Source of the DNA: an uncultured Chromatiaceae bacterium
GTDB lineage: Bacteria; Pseudomonadota; Gammaproteobacteria; Tenderiales; Tenderiaceae
DNA length: 37,385 nucleotides
Reading direction: 5' to 3'
Assembly (NCBI GenBank): GCA_945787785.1
Contig: CALZIO010000024.1
Location: forward strand, 1-37,385
Shown here: piece by piece, positions 15,805-23,073 of the stretch
Numbering within the stretch: the first letter of the stretch is position 1
Layout: every line of letters starts with the position of its first letter
Translations under genes and position numbers: made by a program
The notes under the pieces: model-generated
Databases searched by the model: none
Told to the model about the DNA's origin: nothing
The model's input: only the letters and a program-made list of their open reading frames with translations

Positions 15805-16824
15805 ATGAGTAATAAAACAAACCTGTTAACGGGCTTGGGACGTAGTTTGCTGGCCATGACGCTGATCGTGGGGAGTGCCGCTACATGGGCTGCTGAAGAA
15901 TTGGTGATCTATTCTGGCCGTAAGGATAAGTTTGTTGAGCCGGTGGTGGAAAAATTTACCGAGCAGACGGGCATCAAGGTAATACTGCATTCGGGTGAAT
16001 CAACTGCGCTGCTGAACAAGATGCAGATTGAGGGGCCACGCACTCAGGCAGACCTTTACCTGAGTAATGATGCCGGTAACCTGCAAAAAGGTACTGAAAT
16101 GGGCTTGTTCATGCGGCTGCCTGGCAGTCTGGTGAATGAAGTTCCTGCTAATCTGCGTGCGGCGGATAACACCTGGATTGGACTGTCTGCCCGTGCTCGT
16201 GTGCTGGTGGTCAGCAAAAATGCCAAAGATCTGGATTGGGTCAAGTCTATATTTGATCTGGCTGACCCGCGTCTGAAGGATCGTTTGGCCATCACGCATA
16301 GCGCCAATGAAAGTTATATTGCCGGTGTAACTGTCTATATGGAAGCTGTTGGAGATGCCAAGACTAAGACCTGGCTGGAAGGGATGAAGGTCAATGTGGA
16401 TGGTGAAGTATTCAACAAGCACAGCAAGATTGTGGCGGCGGTAGCAAATGGCCAGAAGGATATCGGTTTGGTGAATCATTATTACATCTACCGCCACTTG
16501 GCCAAGGAGCCTGACGCCCCGATTGAGATTCGACTGCCGGATCAGGATGGCATGGGTGTGGCGTGGAATGTGGCAGGCGTGGCAGTGAGCAAGCATAGTA
16601 AGAAGAAAAATTCGGCACAGAAGTTTGTTGAATTTGTTGTCTCCGCTGAAGGGCAGAAAATCTTTGCTGAGGCGAATAACGAATACCCTGTCGTGCTTGG
16701 GATTGCCGCTGCGCCTGAAGTGCCAGCAGCAGGTAGCTATAAAATTGCGGATGTGCCCATGGTGAAGCTGGGTGAGAGAAGAGATGAGACTATTGATCTG
16801 ATTGAATCCGTCGGCATGCCTTAA
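15805..16824 (+). CDS. fbpA: ferric iron ABC transporter, periplasmic binding protein (FbpA/FutA type)
   Basis: 339 residues from the ATG at 15805, which gives a clean signal peptide (LLAMTLIVGSAATWA, then AEELVIYSGRKDKF). The fold is the type-2 periplasmic binding protein of the iron(III) family: LHSGESTALLNKMQIEGP, QADLYLSNDAGNLQKG, and the paired tyrosines in VNHYYIYRHLAKEPD that normally coordinate Fe3+. An in-frame ATG at 15781 lies almost on the predicted transcription start and is less likely. It is followed after 39 bases by the permease gene. Regulation by Fur is indicated by the operator just upstream. Confidence 0.9.
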   Translation: MSNKTNLLTGLGRSLLAMTLIVGSAATWAAEELVIYSGRKDKFVEPVVEKFTEQTGIKVILHSGESTALLNKMQIEGPRTQADLYLSNDAGNLQKGTEMGLFMRLPGSLVNEVPANLRAADNTWIGLSARARVLVVSKNAKDLDWVKSIFDLADPRLKDRLAITHSANESYIAGVTVYMEAVGDAKTKTWLEGMKVNVDGEVFNKHSKIVAAVANGQKDIGLVNHYYIYRHLAKEPDAPIEIRLPDQDGMGVAWNVAGVAVSKHSKKKNSAQKFVEFVVSAEGQKIFAEANNEYPVVLGIAAAPEVPAAGSYKIADVPMVKLGERRDETIDLIESVGMP

Positions 16825-16863
16825 ACGCGTTTATTCGCAGAATTTGAGATACACTTTTGCTGG

Positions 16864-18432
16864 ATGACTAGAACAAAAGCTGGGTCTCTGGGTTCAATTG
16901 CCGGGATCGTCGTGTTAACCGCGACGATCCCGTTGCTGTTTGTGGTGTATAGCAGCTTGCAATTGTCGGCCAGCAAGTGGGCTGGGCTATGGAGTAGCCG
17001 CTTGCCTGAGCTGATGGGCAATACGCTGTCACTGGCGTTGGTCGTGGTGGTGCTTTGTTTGATCCTGGCAGTGCCGAGTGCCTGGTTAACAGCCCGGCGT
17101 GATTTTGCTGGTCGTAAAGTGGCGATCTGGTTGCTGGTGCTGCCACTCACAATTCCCACCTATGTGTTTGCCCATATCTATACCGTGTTGTTAGAACCGA
17201 CTGGTTGGCTCGGTGAATTGTGGCAGCTTGTCGCCGGTGACGGGGCGTTGATCAATCTCTATGGTCTGGGTGGCGCCGCAGTGATGTTATCACTAGCCAC
17301 ATTCTCATATGTGTTTCTGCTGGCGTATACCAGTCTGGTGGATTCACGCCGCAGTCTTGAGGAGGCTGCGCGTATTCATGGTGCTTCAAAATGGCAGGTG
17401 TTTCTTCGAGTCACATTACCTCTGATACGTCCGGCGCTGGCGGCAGGTTTGATTGTCGTGGTGTTACACACCTTGTCGGATTTTGGTGCTGTCTCCATGC
17501 TGCGCTATCAAACCTTTACCTTGAGTATCTATTTACAGATGAGTGGCCGTTTTGATTATCAGGCTGCTGCGGGCCTAAGCCTGATCCTGGTCAGCATGAG
17601 TCTTGTGTTTCTGGTGCTGGAGCGTTTTTTTCGTCGCCAACAGCGTTATTTCGCCGGTGCTCAGACGCGCTTCATCAGTCGTAAACGTGCATCTATTCAA
17701 GAGACGTTAGTGATTTGGGCATGGCTGGGTCTGGTGTCACTGTTTGCCTTTGTGATTCCGGTGAGCTGGATGCTGGCCTGGAGTTATGAAGCGCTGGTGC
17801 AGGATGTGATTGATGCCAAGTTCTGGGGGTATGCCCTTAATACCGGGTTGGTGTCGTTCACTGCGGCAACCGTGGCGGTGGTCGTTGCCTTGCCGCTGGG
17901 TTTGTATCATACGCGCGTGCGTACCTGGCTCAGTAATCTCTATATTCAACTTTCAAGTATCGGTTTTGTATTGCCCGGGCCAGTGGTGGCGCTGGGTGTC
18001 ATCACCTTTGTTATTGCTGTATTGCCAAATTTTTATGGTGGTTTTGCTGCCTTGATCATGGCGCTTGTAGTTCGTTTTTTGCCGTTGGCAATTCAGTCAC
18101 AGGAGGCCGCCTTGCAGCAACTGACTCCATCGGTAGAGCAGGCGGGGCGTATTCATGGTGCCGGGCCCTTGGAAAATCTGTGGCGTGTGATTCTTCCCAT
18201 GATACGTAACGGTATGGTGACTGCCTGGGTGTTAGTGTTTATCGATGTGTTAAAAGAGTTGCCGGCAACGTTAATGCTGCGTCCGGTTGGCTTCGATACC
18301 CTGCCGATTAGAATTTGGATCGAGGCCAGTGAAGAGATGCTTGAGCTCGCGGCACCGGCCGCATTGCTGTTGGTGGTGGGCACTCTGCCTGCGCTTTGGA
18401 TCATGATGCGTAGTCATGCAGTGAGGCGCTAA
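16864..18432 (+). CDS. fbpB: ferric iron ABC transporter, fused permease (FbpB type)
   Basis: A 522-residue inner-membrane permease made of two homologous halves with about twelve membrane segments. Each half carries an EAA loop for docking the ATPase: EEAARIHGASKWQVFLRVTLP near residue 162 and EQAGRIHGAGPLENLWRVILP near residue 425. Duplicated permeases of this kind are typical of the FbpB/FutB/SfuB group. The usual third gene, fbpC (ATPase), does not follow: the next gene is an unrelated lipoprotein with its own promoter. The ATPase must be encoded elsewhere. Confidence 0.9.
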   Translation: MTRTKAGSLGSIAGIVVLTATIPLLFVVYSSLQLSASKWAGLWSSRLPELMGNTLSLALVVVVLCLILAVPSAWLTARRDFAGRKVAIWLLVLPLTIPTYVFAHIYTVLLEPTGWLGELWQLVAGDGALINLYGLGGAAVMLSLATFSYVFLLAYTSLVDSRRSLEEAARIHGASKWQVFLRVTLPLIRPALAAGLIVVVLHTLSDFGAVSMLRYQTFTLSIYLQMSGRFDYQAAAGLSLILVSMSLVFLVLERFFRRQQRYFAGAQTRFISRKRASIQETLVIWAWLGLVSLFAFVIPVSWMLAWSYEALVQDVIDAKFWGYALNTGLVSFTAATVAVVVALPLGLYHTRVRTWLSNLYIQLSSIGFVLPGPVVALGVITFVIAVLPNFYGGFAALIMALVVRFLPLAIQSQEAALQQLTPSVEQAGRIHGAGPLENLWRVILPMIRNGMVTAWVLVFIDVLKELPATLMLRPVGFDTLPIRIWIEASEEMLELAAPAALLLVVGTLPALWIMMRSHAVRR

Positions 18433-18484
18433 TATTCCAGGGTTATCTGCAACATTTATTTGCTAATTATATGAACTGGATAGC

Positions 18485-18513
18485 TTGTCATTACTTTTCT
18501 TGGGGAGTATCTT
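18485..18513 (+). promoter_or_regulatory. sigma-70-type promoter of the alanine-zipper lipoprotein gene
   Basis: TTGTCA (18485-18490), a 17-base spacer, then TATCTT (18508-18513), leaving an untranslated leader of roughly 60 bases. A strong AGGGAG ribosome binding site precedes the ATG at 18581. Two good hexamers at ideal spacing fit a highly expressed murein-lipoprotein gene. Confidence 0.55.
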
Positions 18514-18580
18514 GTTAGCGTGGATCTGATGAAGAGATTATCAGGGTCTAAACCATAAACGTGACACAGGGAGAAAACAA

Positions 18581-18910
18581 ATGAATACAAAATTAGTGCG
18601 TGCCGCGATGGTTGCTGCGGTAGTAGTGGGGATGGCAGGTTGTGCTCATATGACTAAAGAAGAAGGAGAGCAACTTCAAGCTGATCTGGCCGCTGCTAAC
18701 TTATCTGCTGAAGAGGCAAAACAGATGGCTGCGGATGCCCTTGCTGCTGCGCAAAGTGCTCAGGGCTCAGCAGATTCAGCAATGTCATCCGCCAGTCAGG
18801 CGAAAGGCATGGCAAGTGATGCTCAGCAAACGTCTGGCGAAGCCCAATCAACAGCAGATGAAACAGCTGAAAAACTCGAGCGTATGTTCAAGAAGAGTAT
18901 GAGCAAATAA
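18581..18910 (+). CDS. Lpp/OprI-type alanine-zipper outer-membrane lipoprotein
   Basis: 109 residues. The signal peptide ends in the lipobox MAGC (Cys21). The mature part is one long alanine/serine-rich helix with heptad spacing (LQADLAAANLSAEEAKQMAADALAAAQSAQ, continuing with S/A-rich repeats), as in Lpp and OprI, but longer than E. coli Lpp (58 mature residues). The C-terminus is basic and ends in Lys (FKKSMSK). In Lpp the terminal Lys is the residue joined to peptidoglycan by L,D-transpeptidases, and two such enzymes are encoded next door. Covalent anchoring is therefore plausible but not proven. Confidence 0.82.
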   Translation: MNTKLVRAAMVAAVVVGMAGCAHMTKEEGEQLQADLAAANLSAEEAKQMAADALAAAQSAQGSADSAMSSASQAKGMASDAQQTSGEAQSTADETAEKLERMFKKSMSK

Positions 18911-18933
18911 GTCTGGTAGTAATTAGGTAATTC

Positions 18934-18967
18934 AAAAAGCTGGCATAGCAATATGCCAGCTTTTTTT
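18934..18967. terminator. bidirectional intrinsic terminator
   Basis: A perfect 14-bp stem (AAAAAGCTGGCATA / TATGCCAGCTTTTT) with a GCAA tetraloop, followed by T7 on the plus strand and preceded by A5 that becomes U5 on the minus strand. It ends the lipoprotein transcript and also the convergent L,D-transpeptidase transcript, whose stop codon is two bases away. Confidence 0.93.
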
Positions 18968-18969
18968 GT

Positions 18970-20244
18970 TTAGGGCTGGCAATAGCGATAGCCGGACAGG
19001 CTGGTGCCGTGTAACAGAAAACTCACGGTATCATTATCGTTGAAGATTTGCTCGCCTTGTTTGAGTGCTTCTGTTCGTTCTGCAAATGGGCCAATTAAGA
19101 CCCGGCACAGTCTGCCGTTGGTCACAAGGCTGGCGAAGAGCTGGGCTGGTAGCTGCCCGATCTGTCCGGCACTTTTTTTGGCGTTGTCGATGCTTTGATA
19201 AGCGCCGGCCTGTAACCACCAGGTGTCCCCAGGAATAAGATCTGGACGCAATGCAGCCGTTGTGCGTAACAATGATTCGCCAGGTTGTGTCGGTAGAATC
19301 TTGCTGGGAACCCCTTGATACTGTTCTGCGACCAGCCAGCCCATCTCCCAACTCATTTCATCTAATATCACATTACTTGCTTTGATTACCGATGAGACCA
19401 TATTTGTGTAATGGCTCGAGTTGGGTGCGAATTTGGTTTCTTTTAATGGTGCGTGGGCTTCGATATAAAGCTCATCGTTACGCCAACCTGCCTTGAAAGG
19501 TTGGTTGATGATCCTGACCGGCGTGCCTTTGGGGACTAGTGGGAATATTGATTCGATATCTTCAGGATACATACGAATACAGCCATGACTGACGCGCATG
19601 CCAATGCTGAAACTTTTGTTGGTGCCGTGGATTAAGTAGGAAGATGTACCCAGGCGCATGGAATACTCCCCCAGTGGGTTATCCGGTCCAGGCGGAACCA
19701 CTGCAGGCAAAATATCCCCTTCTAGAGCATGTTCTTCGCGGATGGATTTTGGCACTACCCAAGATGGGTTGATCTTTTTTTCCCCGATTTTGCTCAGCCC
19801 CATGGGCAGGTTACGTCCCTCGCTGCCAATGCTGATGGGGTGGGTAATAACAACTGCTTGTTCTCCCGGTTTTGTTTCCGGGTAATAGTAGAGTCGCATT
19901 TCAGGCATGTTGATGACGATACCCTGCCTGGGTGCATCCGGCAGGATGAATTGACTAGGTAGTGTGATCCATGCGCCATCCTCCGGTAGCCACGGGTCGA
20001 TCTCAGGATTGGCGGCAATGATTTCCTCATAGCCGAGATCGTAGCGTAGAGCGACATCGAGCAAGGTTTCGGCCCGGCTGGCGCGAACCGCCTCTAGTTC
20101 GCCAATAATATGTTCGCCAGCCGGTGGCAGAGGGTAGGTTGTCGCCGGGCTTTGGTTGCTGAAAGTCAGCAATAGCAGGGCGATGCCACTTTTTAACCAT
20201 GGCGAAATAGACCGGACGAGGACGCGTTGTTTTGAATTAATCAA
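18970..20244 (-). CDS. L,D-transpeptidase with LysM-like and SPOR-like domains
   Basis: About 424 residues. A hydrophobic signal at ~17-35 precedes a LysM-like peptidoglycan-binding segment at ~58-96 (TLLDVALRYDLGYEEIIAANPEIDPWLP, ITLP). The YkuD catalytic domain is at ~107-246, with His206 (LIHGTNKSFSIG) and catalytic Cys222 in MRVSHGCIRM. The C-terminal SPOR-like domain is at ~344-415 (WWLQAGAYQSIDNAKKSAGQI, VLIGPFAERTEALK). E. coli ErfK/YcfS/YbiS enzymes of this layout attach Lpp to peptidoglycan but lack a SPOR tail. The best start is a TTG at 20244 (a stop lies ten codons upstream), with no good ribosome binding site, so the start is uncertain. Confidence 0.88.
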   Translation of the reverse strand: MINSKQRVLVRSISPWLKSGIALLLLTFSNQSPATTYPLPPAGEHIIGELEAVRASRAETLLDVALRYDLGYEEIIAANPEIDPWLPEDGAWITLPSQFILPDAPRQGIVINMPEMRLYYYPETKPGEQAVVITHPISIGSEGRNLPMGLSKIGEKKINPSWVVPKSIREEHALEGDILPAVVPPGPDNPLGEYSMRLGTSSYLIHGTNKSFSIGMRVSHGCIRMYPEDIESIFPLVPKGTPVRIINQPFKAGWRNDELYIEAHAPLKETKFAPNSSHYTNMVSSVIKASNVILDEMSWEMGWLVAEQYQGVPSKILPTQPGESLLRTTAALRPDLIPGDTWWLQAGAYQSIDNAKKSAGQIGQLPAQLFASLVTNGRLCRVLIGPFAERTEALKQGEQIFNDNDTVSFLLHGTSLSGYRYCQP

Positions 20245-20301
20245 TGTAGTATTTTCAATAGGTTGGGAATGCTAGGACAAAAACTGGAAGATTAAGGCTA
20301 A

Positions 20302-20345
20302 AATAACCAGTAATTTCTGACGATATTCTATATTAGCTGGTTATT
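20302..20345. repeat. nine-base inverted repeat between the divergent transpeptidase genes
   Basis: AATAACCAG (20302-20310) and CTGGTTATT (20337-20345) are exact reverse complements separated by 26 bases, in the 171-base divergent promoter region. This could be an operator for a dimeric regulator serving both genes. Chance occurrence in AT-rich sequence is possible. Confidence 0.35.
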
Positions 20346-20415
20346 GAATTAAATACTGCTTGCGGGTACAGCCAGTTGTTGGCCCTGAGCAGGACTAGAA
20401 TGGCTTGGTAAATTT

Positions 20416-20970
20416 ATGATCAAACGTTTAATACTGATAATTACTATTTCGTTATTATTTATGGGGTTTTCTCAGGCGCGTGGTACATCTGCCCCCTGGA
20501 TCATGATCGACACTCATCGTGAAGCTCTACTGGTGATGGTGGGTGACCGCATTGAACAAGAATTCGCAGGTATTTCAGTGGGTCGGGGTGGTACCGCCGA
20601 ACTACGTTTTCAAGGTGATGGCCGCACACCCAGGGGCGTGTTCCATGTTGGCTGGATCAACGAGAAGAGTAAGTTTCATCTGTTTTTTGGATTGGATTAC
20701 CCCAATATTGATCATGCTGAGCGTGCCTATCAACGCAACAAAATCGATTACCAAACCTTTCGCCAGATCAGTAGCTCCGTAATTCAAGGTGAGACGCCGC
20801 CACAGGATACTGCCTTGGGTGGCTATATCGGGATTCACGGTCTAGGTCAAAAAGACCCAAAACTGCATAAAAAGCTGAACTGGACTGATGGCTGTATTGC
20901 GCTTACCGACGAGCAGATCGATCAGTTGGCCCGATGGGTGGATGTCGGTACACGTGTGGTGATTTTCTAA
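20416..20970 (+). CDS. small YkuD-family L,D-transpeptidase-like protein
   Basis: 184 residues with a signal peptide (LILIITISLLFMGFSQA). The YkuD domain has WIMIDTHREALLVMVGDRI, GRGGTAELRFQGDGRTPRGVFHVGW, His141 in GYIGIHGLGQKD and catalytic Cys160 in NWTDGCIALTDEQID. The TDGC replaces the more common SHGC but keeps the cysteine and the preceding small/polar residue, so activity is likely. It is similar to the short YafK/YkuD-like enzymes and lacks LysM. It is divergent from the larger transpeptidase, with 171 bases between. Confidence 0.85.
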   Translation: MIKRLILIITISLLFMGFSQARGTSAPWIMIDTHREALLVMVGDRIEQEFAGISVGRGGTAELRFQGDGRTPRGVFHVGWINEKSKFHLFFGLDYPNIDHAERAYQRNKIDYQTFRQISSSVIQGETPPQDTALGGYIGIHGLGQKDPKLHKKLNWTDGCIALTDEQIDQLARWVDVGTRVVIF

Positions 20971-21034
20971 TCCAAAACTCTCAACTTTTAGTCAAAAGTA
21001 ATAACTTCCAGGCTAAGTGATTAATAAGCAGGAC

Positions 21035-21063
21035 TTGGTTTTACCGGCATCAAACGGTATAGT
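21035..21063 (+). promoter_or_regulatory. sigma-70-type promoter of the gcv operon
   Basis: TTGGTT (21035-21040), a 17-base spacer, TATAGT (21058-21063). Transcription would start near 21070, about 15 bases before the first glycine-aptamer helix, which is the expected place for a riboswitch promoter. Confidence 0.65.
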
Positions 21064-21081
21064 GCCTTCTCAACTGCAACT

Positions 21082-21238
21082 GCTCATGGGAGAGAGTGTC
21101 TGCTAACAGGCACCGCCGAAGGCGCAACCCGCCCGGAATCGCTCAGGCTTCAGGACCGTGAATGGTGGTTGGCTCTGGAGAGCTGTCGCTCGCGACGCAC
21201 CGAAGGGGGTTAAACTCTCAGGTAACCGGACAGAGGGG
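21082..21238 (+). ncRNA. tandem glycine riboswitch
   Basis: Two glycine aptamers in tandem upstream of gcvT. Aptamer 1 spans ~21085-21160: closing helix CATGG/CCGTG, then GGGAGAG, the conserved GCCGAAGGCGCAA and CTCAGG. Aptamer 2 spans ~21173-21235: closing helix CTCTG/CAGAG, GGAGAG, CACCGAAGG, CTCTCAGG and AACCGGACAGAGG. The linker is short (~12 bases), as usual. Binding of glycine should control the genes of the glycine cleavage system that follow. The expression platform is the terminator immediately downstream. Confidence 0.95.
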
Positions 21239-21276
21239 CGACAGGTAAATGAAGATTTACCTGTCGCCCTTTTTTG
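21236..21276 (+). terminator. intrinsic terminator of the glycine riboswitch
   Basis: A perfect 15-bp stem (GGGCGACAGGTAAAT / ATTTACCTGTCGCCC) with a GAAG loop, followed by seven T. It begins right after the closing helix of aptamer 2. Part of each arm has an alternative partner inside aptamer 2: GCGACAG in the 5' arm with CTGTCGC (21183-21189), and TTACCTG in the 3' arm with CAGGTAA (21220-21226). These are candidate antiterminator pairings. Confidence 0.93.
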
Positions 21277-21298
21277 TTTTTAAGGTTGCGATTCAGAG

Positions 21299-21466
21299 AT
21301 GTCTAATACAACTTACATTCCCGTTTTTGATCACTCCGGCAAGTCTACTGTTAGCCGCATGCCGAGCTGGATTCAGCGCTGGCCCTTAGTGCGTTCTTCA
21401 TATCATGCAGAAGAAGGCTATGCAGCTACAGAACAACAATCAAAGGACATAAATCATGCCAAATAA
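21299..21466 (+). CDS. 55-residue ORF between riboswitch terminator and gcvT
   Basis: ATG at 21299 to TAA at 21464-21466, overlapping the gcvT start by 11 bases in another frame. The product is polar, with no signal peptide or membrane helix (begins [16 protein letters not shown], includes [17 protein letters not shown], ends DINHAK). The ribosome binding site is weak. Its position, filling the space between terminator and gcvT exactly and overlapping the gcvT start, suggests it is translated and coupled to gcvT, either as a real small protein or as a leader. I know no family for it. Confidence 0.45.
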   Translation: MSNTTYIPVFDHSGKSTVSRMPSWIQRWPLVRSSYHAEEGYAATEQQSKDINHAK

Positions 21467-22550
21467 TACACCTTTATATGACCAGCACGTCGCTTGTGGT
21501 GGCAAGATGGTCGACTTTGCCGGTTGGGACATGCCTTTGAATTACGGCTCCCAGCTTGAGGAGCATCATGCGGTGCGCCAGGATGCCGGTATGTTTGATG
21601 TCTCGCACATGACCGTGGTTGACCTCAAGGGCAAGCAGGTTAAGGCTTTCCTGCAAAAGCTGCTCGCCAATGACGTGGCGCGCCTCAAAGATTCCGGCAA
21701 GGCGCTTTACAGCTGTATGCTGAAAGAGGATGGCGGCGTCATCGATGACCTGATTGTCTACTATCTCGATGAGCAACACTTCCGCATGGTGGTGAATGCC
21801 GCTACCCATGACAAGGACATGGCCTGGATTGAGCAGCAGGCTGCCGCATTTGATCTGAGCACTACTGAGCGCACCGATCTGGCCATGATCGCGGTTCAGG
21901 GTCCCAATGGGCGTGATAAGGCCCAGGCAGTCATGACGCCTGCCCAGGCTGATGCCGCCGCCGCATTGAAAATATTTTTTGCAGTGGACATTGATGGCCT
22001 GTTTATCGCGCGTACCGGCTACACCGGCGAAGACGGTTATGAGATCATGGTGCCAGCTGCGCAGGCGGGTGAGATGTGGAAGCAATTGCTCGAGCAGGGC
22101 GTACGCCCATGTGGCCTGGGGGCGCGCGATAGTCTGCGTCTGGAGGCGGGCATGAATCTATATGGCGCAGACATGGATGAAGGCATTAGCCCGCTTGAGG
22201 CTGGCTTGAACTGGACAATAGCCTGGGAGCCTGTTGAGCGTGACTTTACTGGCCGCCAGGCACTGGAAGCCCAGCGTGAGCAAGGTGGTCTGCGAAAGTT
22301 CGTCGGCTTAGTGTTACAGGATAAGGGTGTGCTGCGAGCCCACCAGACTGTAACGCTGAATGGCGAAGCTGTGGGCGAGACTAGCAGTGGTGGTTTTTCG
22401 CCCACCCTGGGTAAATCGATCGCGCTGGCGCGAGTCTCGGCGAGCGTCGGCGATGAGTGTCAGGTTGAGGTGCGCGGCAAACACTTGGCGTGTAAAGTGG
22501 TCAAACCGCCCTTTGCCCGCAATGGCAAAGTCTGTGTTGAATTAGATTAA
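21456..22550 (+). CDS. gcvT: aminomethyltransferase (glycine cleavage T protein)
   Basis: A 364-residue tetrahydrofolate-dependent T protein: it takes the aminomethyl group from lipoyl-GcvH and releases methylenetetrahydrofolate and ammonia. It begins [37 protein letters not shown] and [14 protein letters not shown]. It contains the folate-contact region [16 protein letters not shown], then [23 protein letters not shown] and the C-terminal [14 protein letters not shown] lies eight bases before the ATG. It is the first large gene under the glycine riboswitch. Confidence 0.97.
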   Translation: MPNNTPLYDQHVACGGKMVDFAGWDMPLNYGSQLEEHHAVRQDAGMFDVSHMTVVDLKGKQVKAFLQKLLANDVARLKDSGKALYSCMLKEDGGVIDDLIVYYLDEQHFRMVVNAATHDKDMAWIEQQAAAFDLSTTERTDLAMIAVQGPNGRDKAQAVMTPAQADAAAALKIFFAVDIDGLFIARTGYTGEDGYEIMVPAAQAGEMWKQLLEQGVRPCGLGARDSLRLEAGMNLYGADMDEGISPLEAGLNWTIAWEPVERDFTGRQALEAQREQGGLRKFVGLVLQDKGVLRAHQTVTLNGEAVGETSSGGFSPTLGKSIALARVSASVGDECQVEVRGKHLACKVVKPPFARNGKVCVELD

Positions 22551-22637
22551 CAAGTTTCCGCGAGCATATTAACGATGGGGTTTACAAAGGGAGAGGCATC
22601 GATCTCCACTTTGAAGTCAAAAAGAGGATAGAGAATA

Positions 22638-23033
22638 ATGAGCGATATTCCAGCAAACCTGAAATACACCAAGAGTCATGAATGGATTGAGCTGCTTGAT
22701 GATGGCACTGTGAAGATTGGTATCACCGATCATGCTCAGGAGCTGTTGGGTGACATGGTGTTTGTCGAAGTGCCAGAAGTAGGTTCGGCTGTTTCTGTTG
22801 GTGAAGAATGTGCCGTCGTTGAGTCGGTTAAGGCGGCGTCAGATGTCTATAGCCCGGTGACTGGTGAAGTAGTTGCCGTGAATGAAGAACTGGCGGATAG
22901 CCCTGACCTAGTTAACCACCATCCCTATGGCGACGGTTGGATCATGCAGGTCAAGCTGACTGAAGAGGGCGAGCTGGAAGAGCTGATGGATGCCGATGCC
23001 TATGGCGCTGCAGTGGCTGAAGAAGAGCACTAA
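22638..23033 (+). CDS. gcvH: glycine cleavage system H protein
   Basis: A 131-residue lipoyl carrier protein that shuttles the aminomethyl group between P and T proteins. The lipoylated lysine is Lys65 in [20 protein letters not shown]. The N-terminus has [42 protein letters not shown], and the C-terminus ends with an acidic tail. The 87-base gap after gcvT contains a small hairpin (GGAGA/TCTCC plus AAAG/CTTT, about 22586-22612) that could tune H-protein translation or mRNA stability. The ribosome binding site AGAGGATAGAG is strong. Confidence 0.97.
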   Translation: MSDIPANLKYTKSHEWIELLDDGTVKIGITDHAQELLGDMVFVEVPEVGSAVSVGEECAVVESVKAASDVYSPVTGEVVAVNEELADSPDLVNHHPYGDGWIMQVKLTEEGELEELMDADAYGAAVAEEEH

Positions 23034-23073
23034 AACAGCCAGCAAGTTTTATTGAATGTAAGAAGAGAACGTT

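Noticed and set aside
16000-16596. A 198-codon minus-strand frame opposite fbpA
   Set aside because: His/Ile-rich shadow of the binding-protein gene with no start context or recognisable domain.
21474-22085. A 203-codon minus-strand frame opposite gcvT
   Set aside because: Shadow of gcvT; no domain pattern or ribosome binding site.
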